Shown here in pieces: positions 17,219 to 23,926 of a DNA stretch of 42,400 nt. Position 1 is the first letter of the stretch. Each line of letters opens with the position of its first letter. The notes below the pieces were generated by a model that saw only the letters and a program-made list of their open reading frames with translations, ran no database searches and was not told the DNA's origin. The DNA lies in assembly GCA_028703305.1 (NCBI GenBank), contig JAQVNC010000008.1, positions 1-42,400 of the forward strand, read 5' to 3'. The stretch comes from Patescibacteria group bacterium (GTDB lineage Bacteria; Patescibacteriota; Patescibacteriia; Patescibacteriales; GWC2-42-12). Both the position numbers and the translations under genes were made by a program.

Positions 17219-17920
17219 ATGAAATTAGTTATTATCGCCGGACCGCCTACTTGCGGCAAAACAACTGTAATTAAGCAGGTAATAAAAAAAATGATTGGAG
17301 CCGATATTCGCCCGGCTTTTCTTAAGGTTGACGTGCAATATATTGACGAAGACGAGATGATAAAAAAAGAGTTTGGCATACCGGTTAAAAAAGTATATTC
17401 AGGCGAATTATGCCCGGACCATTGCAATGTTTTAATTTTAGCCGACGCGGTTAAATGGGCGGAAAAGAGCGGAGCCAATCTTCTTTTTGTTGAAACGGCC
17501 GGCTTATGCCTGCGCTGCTCTCCTTATGTGGAAGGATCGTTGGGAATTTCCGTGCTGGAATCTACCAGCGGCATGAATTTGCCAAGAAAAATTGGCCCGA
17601 TGCTATCTTTAGCCGACATCGCGGTTGTGACAAAAATCGATTTAATATCGCAGGCGGAGCGTGAAGTTTTTAGAGCCAGAATAAATGAAGTCTCGCCCAA
17701 TGTGGAAATAATTGAATCTAACGCCCTTTATGGCATAGGAATCGACCCATTGATAAAAAAGATTAAAGAGTCAAAAGAGGCGGTTTTGCCGATGTTTTTA
17801 AGAGGCAACCCTCCGGTCGGCACTTGTACGATTTGTGCCGGTAAAAAAGAGATTGGCACCGAGCATCATTATGGAGTATTGCGCACTTTGGACGAAGATT
17901 TATTTTATAGAGGAGAATAA
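17219..17920 (+). CDS. G3E/SIMIBI-type GTPase (HypB/CobW/UreG-like), cysteine-rich
   Basis: 233-aa P-loop GTPase resembling the metallochaperone group HypB/UreG/CobW. The P-loop is GPPTCGKTT (8-16), the Walker B-like strand runs LLFVETAGLC (88-97) and the guanine motif is TKID (138-141). It carries three Cys pairs outside the P-loop: CPDHC (65/69), CLRC (97/100) and CTIC (203/206), the last followed by EHHYG. Cys and His placed this way suggest metal or Fe-S binding, as in HypB, though the positions differ from classical HypB. It lies 26 bp from the ABC ATPase and 26 bp from the Fe-S gene. Which metal, and which client, are unknown. Confidence 0.78.
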   Translation: MKLVIIAGPPTCGKTTVIKQVIKKMIGADIRPAFLKVDVQYIDEDEMIKKEFGIPVKKVYSGELCPDHCNVLILADAVKWAEKSGANLLFVETAGLCLRCSPYVEGSLGISVLESTSGMNLPRKIGPMLSLADIAVVTKIDLISQAEREVFRARINEVSPNVEIIESNALYGIGIDPLIKKIKESKEAVLPMFLRGNPPVGTCTICAGKKEIGTEHHYGVLRTLDEDLFYRGE

Positions 17921-17946
17921 TTCTAATAGAAATTAAGTTATTAAAT

Positions 17947-18585
17947 ATGGCAATTAAATTACCCGGGTTAAATTGCGGTTTATGCGGATTCAGAACCTGC
18001 TCGGAATTCCAGCAAATAATTTTAAAAGATGATAAAGAGGCTAAAAGATGCATCCATTTAGGCAGAGTTAACCGCGGCGAAGTAAAAATCGATGATGATT
18101 TATCAGGGCCTGATGCCGATAAATTGGAGGATTCTCTGGGAAGAGAATTTGATTTTATTTTAGAGCCATTTAGGGATGAGGAGGGCGGAACTTTAGAATT
18201 TATACATCCGCTCAATAATGACGCAATAAAAAATTTGAAGCTTAAAAAAGGAGACGTTATAATCGGCCGGCCATTAGCCGCCGGCTGCCCGGTAACCCAT
18301 TGTGGCAGGATAATAGATATTGATTCTTCGGGAATAATAAAGTGGAGCGTAATCGGGCCTTTGGTTGCTAGAAATAAGCCGTTAGTGGATATTGGTAGTT
18401 ACGCGCCGGTAGTTTTTGAGGGAGTTGTTAAACAGGCTAAATCTGAACTTAAGGTTGGTATGAGATATAATTTTATGCCTCGCCATTGCATGCTGCAATG
18501 GCGGCATAGCGGTCTGATTAGTTTTGTCAGCAAAGCGCCAAACGGTTCTTATAAAGTAAGAATTGAGGGGATAATGCTTGGTTAA
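17947..18585 (+). CDS. 4Fe-4S domain protein of unknown function
   Basis: 212 aa. The N-terminus LPGLNCGLCGFRTCSEF has Cys10, Cys13, Cys18 and, after 16 residues, Cys35: the C-x2-C-x4-C-x16-C spacing of the Fes domain found in RnfB and in the corrinoid Fe-S protein of acetyl-CoA synthesis. The rest is a beta-rich domain with further Cys/His (GCPVTHCG and MPRHCMLQWRHSG) that I do not recognise. It closes the operon; a terminator begins 19 bp after the stop. Together with the ATPase and GTPase it looks like an energy-driven redox or metal-centre module. No obvious client enzyme lies in this window. Confidence 0.72.
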   Translation: MAIKLPGLNCGLCGFRTCSEFQQIILKDDKEAKRCIHLGRVNRGEVKIDDDLSGPDADKLEDSLGREFDFILEPFRDEEGGTLEFIHPLNNDAIKNLKLKKGDVIIGRPLAAGCPVTHCGRIIDIDSSGIIKWSVIGPLVARNKPLVDIGSYAPVVFEGVVKQAKSELKVGMRYNFMPRHCMLQWRHSGLISFVSKAPNGSYKVRIEGIMLG

Positions 18586-18603
18586 GGTAAAATTTAGAAA
18601 ATA

Positions 18604-18645
18604 AAAACAGGGTTGATTCATTTAGGATCAGCCCTGTTTTTATTG
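18604..18645 (+). terminator. Rho-independent terminator of the glycan operon
   Basis: A 14-bp stem (18604-18617 with 18627-18640, one G-T wobble) with a 9-nt loop runs directly into a T-rich tract. It lies just after the Fe-S protein gene and just before the IS30 element. Confidence 0.85.
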
Positions 18646-18660
18646 AATAGAATGCACCTT

Positions 18661-18687
18661 TAAATTCTATTCCAAAGCTTAATTATT
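18661..18687. repeat. IS30 left terminal inverted repeat
   Basis: Starts TAAATTCTATTCC and continues AAAGCTTAATTATT. It pairs with 19722-19748 with about 5 mismatches and includes the last codons and the stop of the transposase. Confidence 0.75.
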
Positions 18688-19659
18688 TTGGCGAAAAAAC
18701 ACCTCGTTAGGGGTCAAATAACCCAGCCTTTTTCTCGGGCGATTGTTGATGAGGCCGCAGGCCTCATCAACAGCCTCTTGAGTGATCATAGCAAACGTGG
18801 ATTTTTTGGGAAAGAATTGTCGGAGCAATCCGTTGGCATTTTCATTTGCACCCCGCTCCCAGGAATGATAGGGATTGGCAAAGAATATTTCTATACCGGT
18901 TTTCTTTTCAGTCATCTCGAATGCGGAAAAAGTTGTTCCGTTATCATAGGTGGATGTATATTTTTTGTTTTTTGGTATTTTTTTAAATCGTTCAATGGTT
19001 TTATTTTTAGTCTCTTCGGCCGTAGAGTGTTCCAGCTTGTCGCCTAACAGCAATCCGCTCTTGCGTTCCACATGCGTCAGTATCTGCTTGGTTCGTTCTT
19101 TGCCGATAATTGTATCTCCCTCCCAGTCGCCGATCCGCTCTCGTTTTTCCACTACTTCAGGCCGTTGGCCTATGCGCTTCTTTTTCAGCTCTTCCCGCTG
19201 TTTTACCCGTATTCTGGTGCCATACCGACGCCGGTATTTACCCTTTTGGCACCTCAAATATTTAACTAGATCTTTTCTTTCGGCGTAGAGGAATTTGTAA
19301 ATACTGTCTTTGCCGATCTGTCGATTTTTATCCGCCGGCCAGTTTCTTTCTAATCGTCCGCTGATTTGTTCCGGCGACCAATATTTTTTTGTTTTCTTCA
19401 CAATGTAATTTCTTAGCCAGACATTATTTTCTATCTTTCTGAATCGTTGGTTGGCCATTATTCTTCTCTGCTTGGTATTTGCCTTGGCGATGCCGGCATC
19501 GTAGCCCATTTTGGTCGTAGCCGGATTTCTTTTTAGCTCCTGCGAGATGGCAGAGGGGCTTTTGCCTAATAGTTTGGCTATCTGGTATTGTTTTAAATCC
19601 GCCCTTAACAGGGCGGATAGCTCATTCCTTTGGGATGAGCTAATATGTCTGTAGGACAT
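18679..19659 (-). CDS. IS30 family transposase
   Basis: 326 aa, apparently intact. The N-terminal helix-turn-helix is SSSQRNELSALLRADLKQ through SPSAISQELKRN. The DDE catalytic core is visible as Asp in GDWEGDTIIGK, Asp in STYDNGTTFSAFE and Glu in WERGANENANGLLRQFFPK, with NNRPRKRLGYLTPNEVF at the C-terminus; all are IS30-family hallmarks. No frameshift or premature stop is seen, so the element may still be mobile. Overlapping plus-strand frames inside it are shadows. Confidence 0.95.
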   Translation of the reverse strand: MSYRHISSSQRNELSALLRADLKQYQIAKLLGKSPSAISQELKRNPATTKMGYDAGIAKANTKQRRIMANQRFRKIENNVWLRNYIVKKTKKYWSPEQISGRLERNWPADKNRQIGKDSIYKFLYAERKDLVKYLRCQKGKYRRRYGTRIRVKQREELKKKRIGQRPEVVEKRERIGDWEGDTIIGKERTKQILTHVERKSGLLLGDKLEHSTAEETKNKTIERFKKIPKNKKYTSTYDNGTTFSAFEMTEKKTGIEIFFANPYHSWERGANENANGLLRQFFPKKSTFAMITQEAVDEACGLINNRPRKRLGYLTPNEVFFRQNN

Positions 19660-19721
19660 CTTTGTTTCGGTTAATAATTAGTAGATTTAATTATTTTACC
19701 TTAACTTAGGTGTCCTTTTGG

Positions 19722-19748
19722 ATTAATTCAGCTTGGGAGTAGAATGTA
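19722..19748. repeat. IS30 right terminal inverted repeat
   Basis: Its reverse complement starts TACATTCTACTCC and continues CAAGCTGAATTAAT, matching the left repeat. It lies about 60 bp upstream of the transposase start. Confidence 0.75.
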
Positions 19749-19908
19749 GCCCCGAGGATTTGACAAAATTACTTAAATTTGTCAAAATAGACAGTTAAGA
19801 TTGTCCTTTAAATTTATGAGGTAGCTCCTTGAGGGTGCGTTTTACGCTTAACGCGCTTTATTATTCGAAACAATTTCAGTAATCCAATGAATTGAATATG
19901 GGGGGAAT
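19749..19908 (+). promoter_or_regulatory. Upstream region of the transporter with an operator-like inverted repeat
   Basis: A 9-bp perfect inverted repeat, TTTGACAAA at about 19760 and TTTGTCAAA at about 19779, spans a possible -35 hexamer (TTGACA). The matching -10 about 18 bp downstream is weak (AAAATA). A smaller GCGTT/AACGC hairpin lies near 19839-19856. The GGGGGGA ribosome-binding site precedes ATG 19909. The reading as a repressor site is inference. Confidence 0.35.
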
Positions 19909-20868
19909 ATGGAAATCATCGTTTGGCTTTTGCCAATTATTTCCGGTCTGGCGGACGCGGCGTCGCGGGGCGCAATCAAATTGACCAAAGTTCATCGTTT
20001 GACTTTGGTGGCTGGCGGTTTCTTTTTCGCTTTGCCTTATTATATGGTATGGCTCATGATTACCGGCCTGCCGCATGTTAACCCAAAGTTTTGGATTGTT
20101 ATCGCGGTTGAAGTTCCTTTGCTGGCTATCGCTAATGTCATGGTCGTTGAGGCGCATCGGCGTTCGCCATTAATGATTGTCGCGCCCATGCAAACTCTTT
20201 TGCCGATTTTGCTTTTAGCAACGACGCCGATAATGGGAAAATTACTTTATCCATCGCCTTTGCTGGTAGAATGGCCGACTATTTTTGGCGGCGCCGGAGT
20301 GATGATTGCCGTAAGCGGTTTATATTGCCTAAATTACCAGAAGAATCAAAGCGGTTTACTGGCGTCGTTTAGGCAATTGGCGATTGACCCTGGACTGCGG
20401 TTCATGTGTCTGGTACTAGTGATTTTTTCTATCACTTCTAACCTGGATTTTTTGGGTTTTTCCTACTCAAACGCGCCTTTTTTTCTGGCAGTTGTCCACG
20501 GTCTGACCGGACTGGCCGCGGCATTAACCTTGCTGTTTTACGTCAGCACGGGCGAAGTTGCAATTGACGAAGCCTTGCCCAAAGGCTTAACTAAAGCAGT
20601 CGTTATCTACGGATTTTTCATTGCCTTCGGTGTCATTCCCCACATTATGGCGTTCAAGTGGATCAGCTTTGTGCCATATGTCATCATCGGTAAACGGACC
20701 GGTGCTGTTATCTTCGCCGTTGTCATCGCGTTTATTATCGCGAGTTTGCGAAGATTTGAAGGAAGATACGCCAGCGAACGGGAAAATTTGGCGTATCGCC
20801 TAATCGGCATAACGCTGATGTTGGCGGGCATGGCAATAGTAATCTGGCTGGGCAAGGGGAGCCTCTGA
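19909..20868 (+). CDS. EamA/DMT-like membrane transporter, probably acquired
   Basis: 319-aa integral membrane protein with about ten hydrophobic segments, for example 1-15, 33-52, 60-80, 84-108, 120-138, 162-180, 188-212, 230-250, 264-280 and 298-314. The two-times-five arrangement and small-residue-rich helices suggest the drug/metabolite transporter (EamA-like) superfamily; the substrate is unknown. The start is preceded by GGGGGGA, a strong Shine-Dalgarno that nearly all other genes here lack. Codon use is less AT-rich than the neighbours (CTG, GCG, GTC and CGG are frequent). With the adjoining IS30 this suggests lateral transfer. A bidirectional terminator separates it from the convergent cupin gene. 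Confidence 0.72.
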   Translation: MEIIVWLLPIISGLADAASRGAIKLTKVHRLTLVAGGFFFALPYYMVWLMITGLPHVNPKFWIVIAVEVPLLAIANVMVVEAHRRSPLMIVAPMQTLLPILLLATTPIMGKLLYPSPLLVEWPTIFGGAGVMIAVSGLYCLNYQKNQSGLLASFRQLAIDPGLRFMCLVLVIFSITSNLDFLGFSYSNAPFFLAVVHGLTGLAAALTLLFYVSTGEVAIDEALPKGLTKAVVIYGFFIAFGVIPHIMAFKWISFVPYVIIGKRTGAVIFAVVIAFIIASLRRFEGRYASERENLAYRLIGITLMLAGMAIVIWLGKGSL

Positions 20869-20902
20869 AACTACAAGTGATTTAAAGGGCGACACGAAAA
20901 CC

Positions 20903-20974
20903 ATGCCGCCACCGCCGTATGAGCTGATCAATATGCCGCGGATTAACGAGATTTCATTTTTACCTGGTATTTAA
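20903..20974 (+). pseudogene. Possible remnant reading frame after the transporter
   Basis: A 23-codon frame, MPPPPYELINMPRINEISFL and three more residues, then stop. In the same frame it runs back past the transporter stop without a stop codon. It reads like the end of a protein and has GC-rich codons like the transporter, so it may be a leftover of the donor locus. Low certainty. Confidence 0.2.
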
Positions 20975-20980
20975 AAAAAC

Positions 20981-21009
20981 GGGATAACATTTGTTATCCC
21001 TATTTTTTT
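20981..21009. terminator. Bidirectional terminator between convergent genes
   Basis: An 8-bp perfect stem, GGGATAAC (20981-20988) with GTTATCCC (20993-21000), loop ATTT. It has an A-tract on the left and a T-tract on the right, so it can serve the transporter (+) and the cupin gene (-). Confidence 0.85.
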
Positions 21010-21018
21010 AGAATTTAT

Positions 21019-21417
21019 TTATTTGCCAATTTTAATGACGATCATTTTAACTAAGCCCTCGCCATGGCGGTGGGCTATGCCTTTGGGTATGATAATTATA
21101 TCTCCCGCTTTTATATTGTAGGTTTTAGCATTTTTCAATATTTCTCCACGCCATTCACCCGGCGCGATTTTCCGCTTGTCGGAAATTTCTCCGCCAATGA
21201 AAATTTTTTCTTGACCGTCCTTAACTAAAAAGATATCAGCATAATTATCATGGATTTCCGCTTTGGCCGCGATTTTTTTGCCTGTAACATTTTTTGAAAC
21301 AATAACAGAACGTTTGTCGTTAGCCAATATTTCTTCGCCAAAAATATCGGCCGAAGTTAAAGACGCGGCGATTTTATCAATCAATTCCCGTTTAATAATA
21401 ATTTCTTTTTTAAACAT
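21019..21417 (-). CDS. Small cupin-domain protein
   Basis: 132 aa with a single cupin fold. Motif 1 is represented by EIHDNYADIFLVKDGQEKI and GEW, and motif 2 by NIKAGDIIIIPKGIAHRHG; the histidines could bind a metal. The first 45 residues form a predicted helix-rich leader. It lies 10 bp downstream of the sugar transferase gene on the same strand and is probably cotranscribed with it. The reaction is unknown; candidates are a sugar isomerase-like enzyme or a small binding protein. The family call rests on the motif 2 pattern and overall length. Confidence 0.7.
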   Translation of the reverse strand: MFKKEIIIKRELIDKIAASLTSADIFGEEILANDKRSVIVSKNVTGKKIAAKAEIHDNYADIFLVKDGQEKIFIGGEISDKRKIAPGEWRGEILKNAKTYNIKAGDIIIIPKGIAHRHGEGLVKMIVIKIGK

Positions 21418-21427
21418 AAAATTTTTT

Positions 21428-22777
21428 TTACATTCCCTTCCTTGCCGCTACCGTGGCGATGGTTTTTAAGATGATTGACAGGTCTAAAAACAATGACCTG
21501 TTTTTTATATAGAAGAGATCATATTGTAGTTTTTTTAAGCTGTCTTTAAGCGAAGGCGAGTGGTATTCGCCGGAAATCTGGTCAGGGCCGGTTAGCCCGG
21601 GTTTTACCAAAGTTCTCTGTCCGTAAAAGGGGATTTGCTTTTCAAGTTCAAGCGCCAATTCTGGCCGTTCGGGCCTGGGACCGACAAAGCTCATCTCGTT
21701 GCGCAAAATATTTATAACCTGCGGCAGTTCATCAAGTCTAGTTTTTCTTAAAAATCCGCCGAACTTAGTAATGCGCTTGTCTCCGGCGCGGGTTGGCGAA
21801 TGATCATTGCCTTCTTCTTTCATGGTTCTGAATTTTATCAATTTAAATATTTTATTATTCTGCCCGGCTCTTTCCATGATAAAAAATATCGGTCCGGAGC
21901 TTTCTAATTTAATAATAACCGCGATAATCAGCCAGAAGGGAAGTGTAACAACAAAAATTAAGAGCGCTAAGATAATGTCATAAATAAATTTCAGGCGATT
22001 AAACCAGATTTTATTGTTTTCGTTTAAATTTTCCAAAAACCACATTTGGTTTAAATTGTCCAACGGTACCTTGCCGGTAATGGCTTCATAAAAATTAGGC
22101 AGGCTGACATAATTTATCCGGCGGTGAAGCGCGTTAAATAAGGCCGCGCGCAAATTTTCCGACTGGTGCGGGTCGCTTGATAAAATAACCGTGTCCAATT
22201 TATTTTCCTTGAGCAGTTTTTCCAGCTCGCTAATCGGCCTGACGCCGTTAGTTTGGTTCTCAGGCCGGTCATCAACTACAAAGCTTAAGGCATAGCCCAG
22301 GTGCGGCTTTTGCTTAAATTCATTTATGATTTCGGCCACTAAATTATTGTAGCCGACAACGCCGATATTTCTTTTAGGCAGATATGATTTTAGCGACCAG
22401 TTATAGAAATTGCGCCAGAGATAAAATACGGCCCCGAAAACTATAATATAGATAAATAAATTTCTTTTTGGCGCGATGCCGATTTGCGGGGTTAAATAGA
22501 AAAAGGCCAAGGAGACAAAGCCGGCGATAGCCAGCGCGCGGCCGGCAGCTTGATAAAAACTAAGGTTATTGACGGCTAAATTCAGGCTGTAAAGATTGGA
22601 AATATAAAAAATAATTAGCCAAAATATAAAAATCAAGGTAAAGGGCCAAAAATGAGCTGACCAGATTTCCGGTTTATAGCTGCCCCAATATCTGATGATT
22701 AAAGTTAAATACAGCGAAAAATATAGGGTTAGAACGTCCCCGCCGAGTAAAATCAGTTTTTTAAGATTGTTATTCAT
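21428..22777 (-). CDS. Polyprenyl-phosphate sugar-1-phosphate transferase (WbaP/WcaJ-like)
   Basis: 449 aa. Starts glycan assembly by moving a sugar-1-phosphate from a nucleotide sugar to undecaprenyl phosphate. The N-terminal half has four to five membrane segments (about 8-30, 42-62, 80-98 and 106-122), followed by a CoA-binding-like Rossmann region (IGVVGYNNLVAEIINEF, 138-154), then the bacterial sugar transferase domain with a membrane-entry helix (263-290). Catalytic motifs are KFRTMK (315-320), the Asp349-Glu350 dyad in RKTRLDELPQV, and FVGPRPERPEL. It is a plausible first enzyme for the glycan of the upstream locus. A promoter of the form TTGCAT-N17-TATATT puts transcription at the start codon. 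Confidence 0.93.
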   Translation of the reverse strand: MNNNLKKLILLGGDVLTLYFSLYLTLIIRYWGSYKPEIWSAHFWPFTLIFIFWLIIFYISNLYSLNLAVNNLSFYQAAGRALAIAGFVSLAFFYLTPQIGIAPKRNLFIYIIVFGAVFYLWRNFYNWSLKSYLPKRNIGVVGYNNLVAEIINEFKQKPHLGYALSFVVDDRPENQTNGVRPISELEKLLKENKLDTVILSSDPHQSENLRAALFNALHRRINYVSLPNFYEAITGKVPLDNLNQMWFLENLNENNKIWFNRLKFIYDIILALLIFVVTLPFWLIIAVIIKLESSGPIFFIMERAGQNNKIFKLIKFRTMKEEGNDHSPTRAGDKRITKFGGFLRKTRLDELPQVINILRNEMSFVGPRPERPELALELEKQIPFYGQRTLVKPGLTGPDQISGEYHSPSLKDSLKKLQYDLFYIKNRSLFLDLSIILKTIATVAARKGM

Positions 22778-22783
22778 GTCGCT

Positions 22784-22812
22784 AATATAACAGAAATATG
22801 GAGAAAATGCAA
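22784..22812 (-). promoter_or_regulatory. Sigma-70-type promoter of the sugar transferase gene, leaderless
   Basis: Read on the minus strand: -35 TTGCAT (22807-22812), a 17-bp spacer and -10 TATATT (22784-22789). The expected start, seven bases after the -10, is the A of the ATG (22777), which implies a leaderless mRNA. Confidence 0.6.
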
Positions 22813-22826
22813 ATAATTAAAAATTT

Positions 22827-22855
22827 TTGACTCGCCTGCTTTATTAGGCTATAAT
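22827..22855 (+). promoter_or_regulatory. Sigma-70-type promoter of holB, leaderless
   Basis: -35 TTGACT (22827-22832), a 17-bp spacer and -10 TATAAT (22850-22855). The expected start is base 22862, the A of the holB ATG, again implying a leaderless mRNA. Confidence 0.75.
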
Positions 22856-22861
22856 TTATTC

Positions 22862-23902
22862 ATGGAAAAGAGCAAAAATAAATCCAATTGGCCCATAATC
22901 GGTAACAGTCATATTTTTGAATTTTTAGCTAAAAGTTTGGCTAAAAATAATGTCTCCGGCAGCTATATTTTTACCGGTCCGGCGAATTTGGGCAAAACCA
23001 CGGCCGCGCATTTTTTCGCGCAAAGCCTGGTTTGCGAAGCTAGCGACGGTCCAAAGCGGCCTTGCGGCAAATGCTCGGCCTGCCTGCAGGCGGTTAGAAA
23101 CATACATAGCGACATTTATTTGATAAAAAAAGAGCCTGATAAAAAAAATATTTCCGTTGATCAGATTAGGGACTTTATCAGAAATTTAAGCATGAGCTCG
23201 TTTTTAAATTCCTATAAAATCGGCATTATTAAGGGCGCGGAAAATTTAAGCGAGGGCGCGGTTAACGCTTTATTAAAAACTTTGGAAGAGCCTAAAATAA
23301 AAGTGGTTATAATTTTAACCGTGACCGATTTTGAAGCTTTGCCTAAAACTATAATTTCGCGCAGCCAGATTTTACGATTCCGGGCCGTGGCCAGCGATAT
23401 TATTCATGACGAGCTGATTAAAAATCATAAGGCTTCAAGAAGCCAGGCCAAAAATTTTTCCCGCCTTTCGGCCGGCCGGCCGGCTTTAGCTTTAAAGTTT
23501 ATGGAGGACAAAGAATATTATGAAAATTATAAAACTTATGTTAAGTCTTTTGCCGGCCTTTTAGATTCTAATCTAAATGATCGTTTTAGCGCCATTGAAG
23601 ATATTCTTGGCGCCGAGGCGCGGGGTCAAGAAGCGGTTAAGGCCGCGGCCGGCATTATTGATATCTGGCAGAATTTAACCCGAGATTTAATGCTTATGGA
23701 ATTAAATTTAGCCGATCTAATCCAGCACGAAGCGTTTATTAAAGAGCTGGAGGCGCTAAAAAATAAAGTTAACCTGCCTACCGGGCAGGCAGGTTTAAAA
23801 GCGATTTTAAATTTAATAAATGTTTTAAAGCAAAGCCGGGAATATCTGGCGGCCAACGTAAATCCCAAGCTGGCGCTGGAAAATGTGGCGGTAAGCTTTT
23901 AA
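22862..23902 (+). CDS. holB: DNA polymerase III delta' subunit (clamp-loader)
   Basis: 346 aa. Clamp-loader AAA+ subunit that helps place the sliding clamp during replication. The N-terminus IIGNSHIFEFLAKSL leads into a P-loop-like TGPANLGKTTAAHFF, a zinc module (CGKCSAC) as in delta'/tau, DIYLIKKEPDKKNISVDQI, and the family motif NALLKTLEEP followed by SRSQILRF. The P-loop looks complete, unlike E. coli delta', so nucleotide binding is possible. A 25-bp palindrome inserted at 23771-23795 adds residues about 304-312 (NLPTGQAGL) to the C-terminal domain. It is the first gene of a run with the lipoprotein, frr and rseP. Confidence 0.9.
   Translation: MEKSKNKSNWPIIGNSHIFEFLAKSLAKNNVSGSYIFTGPANLGKTTAAHFFAQSLVCEASDGPKRPCGKCSACLQAVRNIHSDIYLIKKEPDKKNISVDQIRDFIRNLSMSSFLNSYKIGIIKGAENLSEGAVNALLKTLEEPKIKVVIILTVTDFEALPKTIISRSQILRFRAVASDIIHDELIKNHKASRSQAKNFSRLSAGRPALALKFMEDKEYYENYKTYVKSFAGLLDSNLNDRFSAIEDILGAEARGQEAVKAAAGIIDIWQNLTRDLMLMELNLADLIQHEAFIKELEALKNKVNLPTGQAGLKAILNLINVLKQSREYLAANVNPKLALENVAVSF
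23771..23795. repeat. Palindromic repeat inserted in frame in holB
   Basis: AACCTGCCT and its exact reverse complement AGGCAGGTT surround a 7-base loop, ACCGGGC. It encodes NLPTGQAGL without breaking the frame. Similar CCTGCC/GGCAGG palindromes are common in Patescibacteria, from general recollection. Confidence 0.7.
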
Positions 23903-23926
23903 AATTTAAAATGTAAATCTAAAAAT

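Larger units (their letters stand above)
18661..19748 (-). mobile_element. IS30-family insertion sequence, complete
   Basis: An element of about 1,088 bp with one transposase gene on the minus strand. The ends are imperfect inverted repeats: 18661-18687 matches the reverse complement of 19722-19748 at about 22 of 27 positions, including the shared core ATTCTA and AAGCT-AATTA. The transposase stop codon falls within the left repeat, so the element is compact. I see no convincing target-site duplication in the immediate flanks (CACCTT on the left, GCCCCG on the right). The element separates the glycan operon terminator from the transporter gene. Confidence 0.82.

Noticed and set aside
18688-19288. 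Plus-strand frames over the IS30 element
   Set aside because: They are antisense to a complete transposase with all catalytic motifs and have no recognisable domain.
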